Below, piece by piece: positions 63,305-64,000 of a DNA stretch of 64,000 nucleotides. Source of the DNA: Streptomyces ruber (lineage in GTDB: Bacteria; Actinomycetota; Actinomycetes; Streptomycetales; Streptomycetaceae); NCBI RefSeq assembly GCF_014648075.1, contig NZ_BMQK01000006.1, forward strand, positions 269,956 to 333,955, in the 5' to 3' direction. Positions within the stretch are counted from its first letter, which is position 1; the number at the start of each line of letters is the position of its first letter. The position numbers and the translations under genes are program-made. The notes under the pieces are model-generated. The model made no database searches, had not been told where the DNA came from, and saw only the letters and a program-made list of their open reading frames with translations.

Positions 63305-64000
63305 TCAGTGGGAGTCGCGGGGGACCTCGTGTCCACGGCTTCCGCGCAGGAAACCGAAGTCGGCGCCCCGGTCGGCCTGTTCCACGTGCTGGGTGTAGAG
63401 CCAGGTGTAGCCGCTGGTGTGCCGCTCGGTGGGGGCCTTCCACGCCTGCCGGCGTCGCGTGAGCTCGGCGTCGTCCACGTCCAGGCGCAGGGTGCGGTTC
63501 GGGACGTCGAGGACGACGGGGTCCCCGTCGCGCACCAGGGCGAGGGGTCCGCCGACGGCGGCCTCGGGCGCCACGTGCAGGACCACCGTCCCGTACCCGG
63601 TGCCGCTCATCCGGCCGTCGCAGACGCGCACCATGTCCTTGACACCGGCCTTCAGCAGCTTGGCTGGCAGCGGGACGTTGGAGACCTCGGGCATGCCGGG
63701 GTAGCCCTTGGGACCGGCGTTGCGGATGACGATGACGGTGTTCTCGTCGATGTCGAGGTCCGGGTCGTCGGCCACCGCGTGATAGGCCTCGGGGGAGTCG
63801 AAGACGCGCGCGGGGCCGCGGTGGGTGAGCAGATGCGGTGACGCGGCGGACTGCTTGATCACGGCGCCGTCGGGGCACAGGTTGCCGCGGAGGACGGCGA
63901 TACCGGTGCCGGCCGGCTGGAAGGGGGCGTCGAGGCCGGTGATGACGTCGGAGCCGACGCGTGCGGTGTCGTCGGTGGTCCCGGTGTTCTCGGCGACGCT
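63305..64000 (-). CDS. IlvD/Edd-family sugar-acid dehydratase, C-terminal part (runs off window)
   Basis: Open from the window end to a stop at 63305. The frame has GIAVLRGNLCPDGAVIKQSA, IVIRNAGPKGYPGMPEVSNV, VCDGRMSGTGYGTVVLHVAP and a tail ending RGSRGHEVPRDSH. These are the conserved C-terminal motifs of the dihydroxyacid/6-phosphogluconate dehydratase family; the long C-terminal end with RHTSGYTWLYTQHV fits pentonate dehydratases. It is 55 bp before the FAH gene, same strand, so the two form an operon. Confidence 0.88.
   Translation of the reverse strand, partial: SVAENTGTTDDTARVGSDVITGLDAPFQPAGTGIAVLRGNLCPDGAVIKQSAASPHLLTHRGPARVFDSPEAYHAVADDPDLDIDENTVIVIRNAGPKGYPGMPEVSNVPLPAKLLKAGVKDMVRVCDGRMSGTGYGTVVLHVAPEAAVGGPLALVRDGDPVVLDVPNRTLRLDVDDAELTRRRQAWKAPTERHTSGYTWLYTQHVEQADRGADFGFLRGSRGHEVPRDSH

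Overview
The window is very high-GC actinobacterial DNA, most likely Streptomyces or a close relative. The gene types point there: PucR, GAF-ANTAR, STAS and PAS-SpoIIE regulators, a DevR/OsdR-type stress island, a Tat-lipoprotein sugar ABC system under a LacI regulator, and GTG starts with 4-bp ATGA/GTGA overlaps. Third positions are strongly G/C, so most long frames are shadows of real genes. I saw no rRNA, tRNA or CRISPR.

Layout. (1) 1-12.4 kb: a flotillin-like gene with an in-frame stop, its membrane partner, a PucR regulator, a BCCT osmolyte transporter, remnants of transposases and of an nhaA antiporter, a KtrAB/Trk potassium system, and a MarR/GbsR-like regulator divergent from an ABC exporter. 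An integrase remnant and a diverged repeat follow. (2) 13.4-30.4 kb: the most interesting block. A 37-residue precursor peptide is followed by a leader-binding/E1-like protein, an S15-type hydrolase, a YcaO cyclodehydratase, a SagB-like oxidase and two ABC half-exporters. Beyond the precursor, all junctions are 4-bp overlaps. Next to it are a FecCD-type metallophore importer with lipoprotein receptor, a divergent beta-propeller gene, and an operon of methyltransferase, zinc-free ribosomal protein L32, CobW-type zinc GTPase and a Zur-like repressor. Three 7-1-7 palindromes of the actinobacterial Zur-box type lie at 22084, 26204 and 27663, in front of these units. I read the block as a zinc-starvation regulon that makes, exports and re-imports a RiPP, a candidate peptide zincophore.

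(3) 30.8-51.2 kb: a dormancy/hypoxia-type island like that controlled by mycobacterial DevR(DosR) and Streptomyces OsdR. It has DUF1876, DUF1918, a P-type ATPase, a universal stress protein, a phosphoribosyltransferase-hydrolase fusion, Rv1733c- and Rv2629-like genes, a CapA-like protein and a DevR-like regulator. Many members are broken by frameshifts or truncation. Inside it, kaiB, kaiC, a PAS histidine kinase and the DevR-like regulator form one tightly packed operon. A G/C palindrome, GGGCCGCTCGGCCC, recurs before island genes. (4) 51.6-54 kb: a PAS-PAS-PAS-SpoIIE-HATPase protein whose first two PAS domains are a nearly exact 363-bp tandem duplication, then an IS701-type remnant. (5) 54.6-64 kb: a LacI regulator, a carbohydrate ABC transporter, a GH3 glycosidase, and convergent fumarylacetoacetase-fold and IlvD/Edd dehydratase genes typical of oxidative pentose/sugar-acid breakdown. 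The last gene runs off the window.
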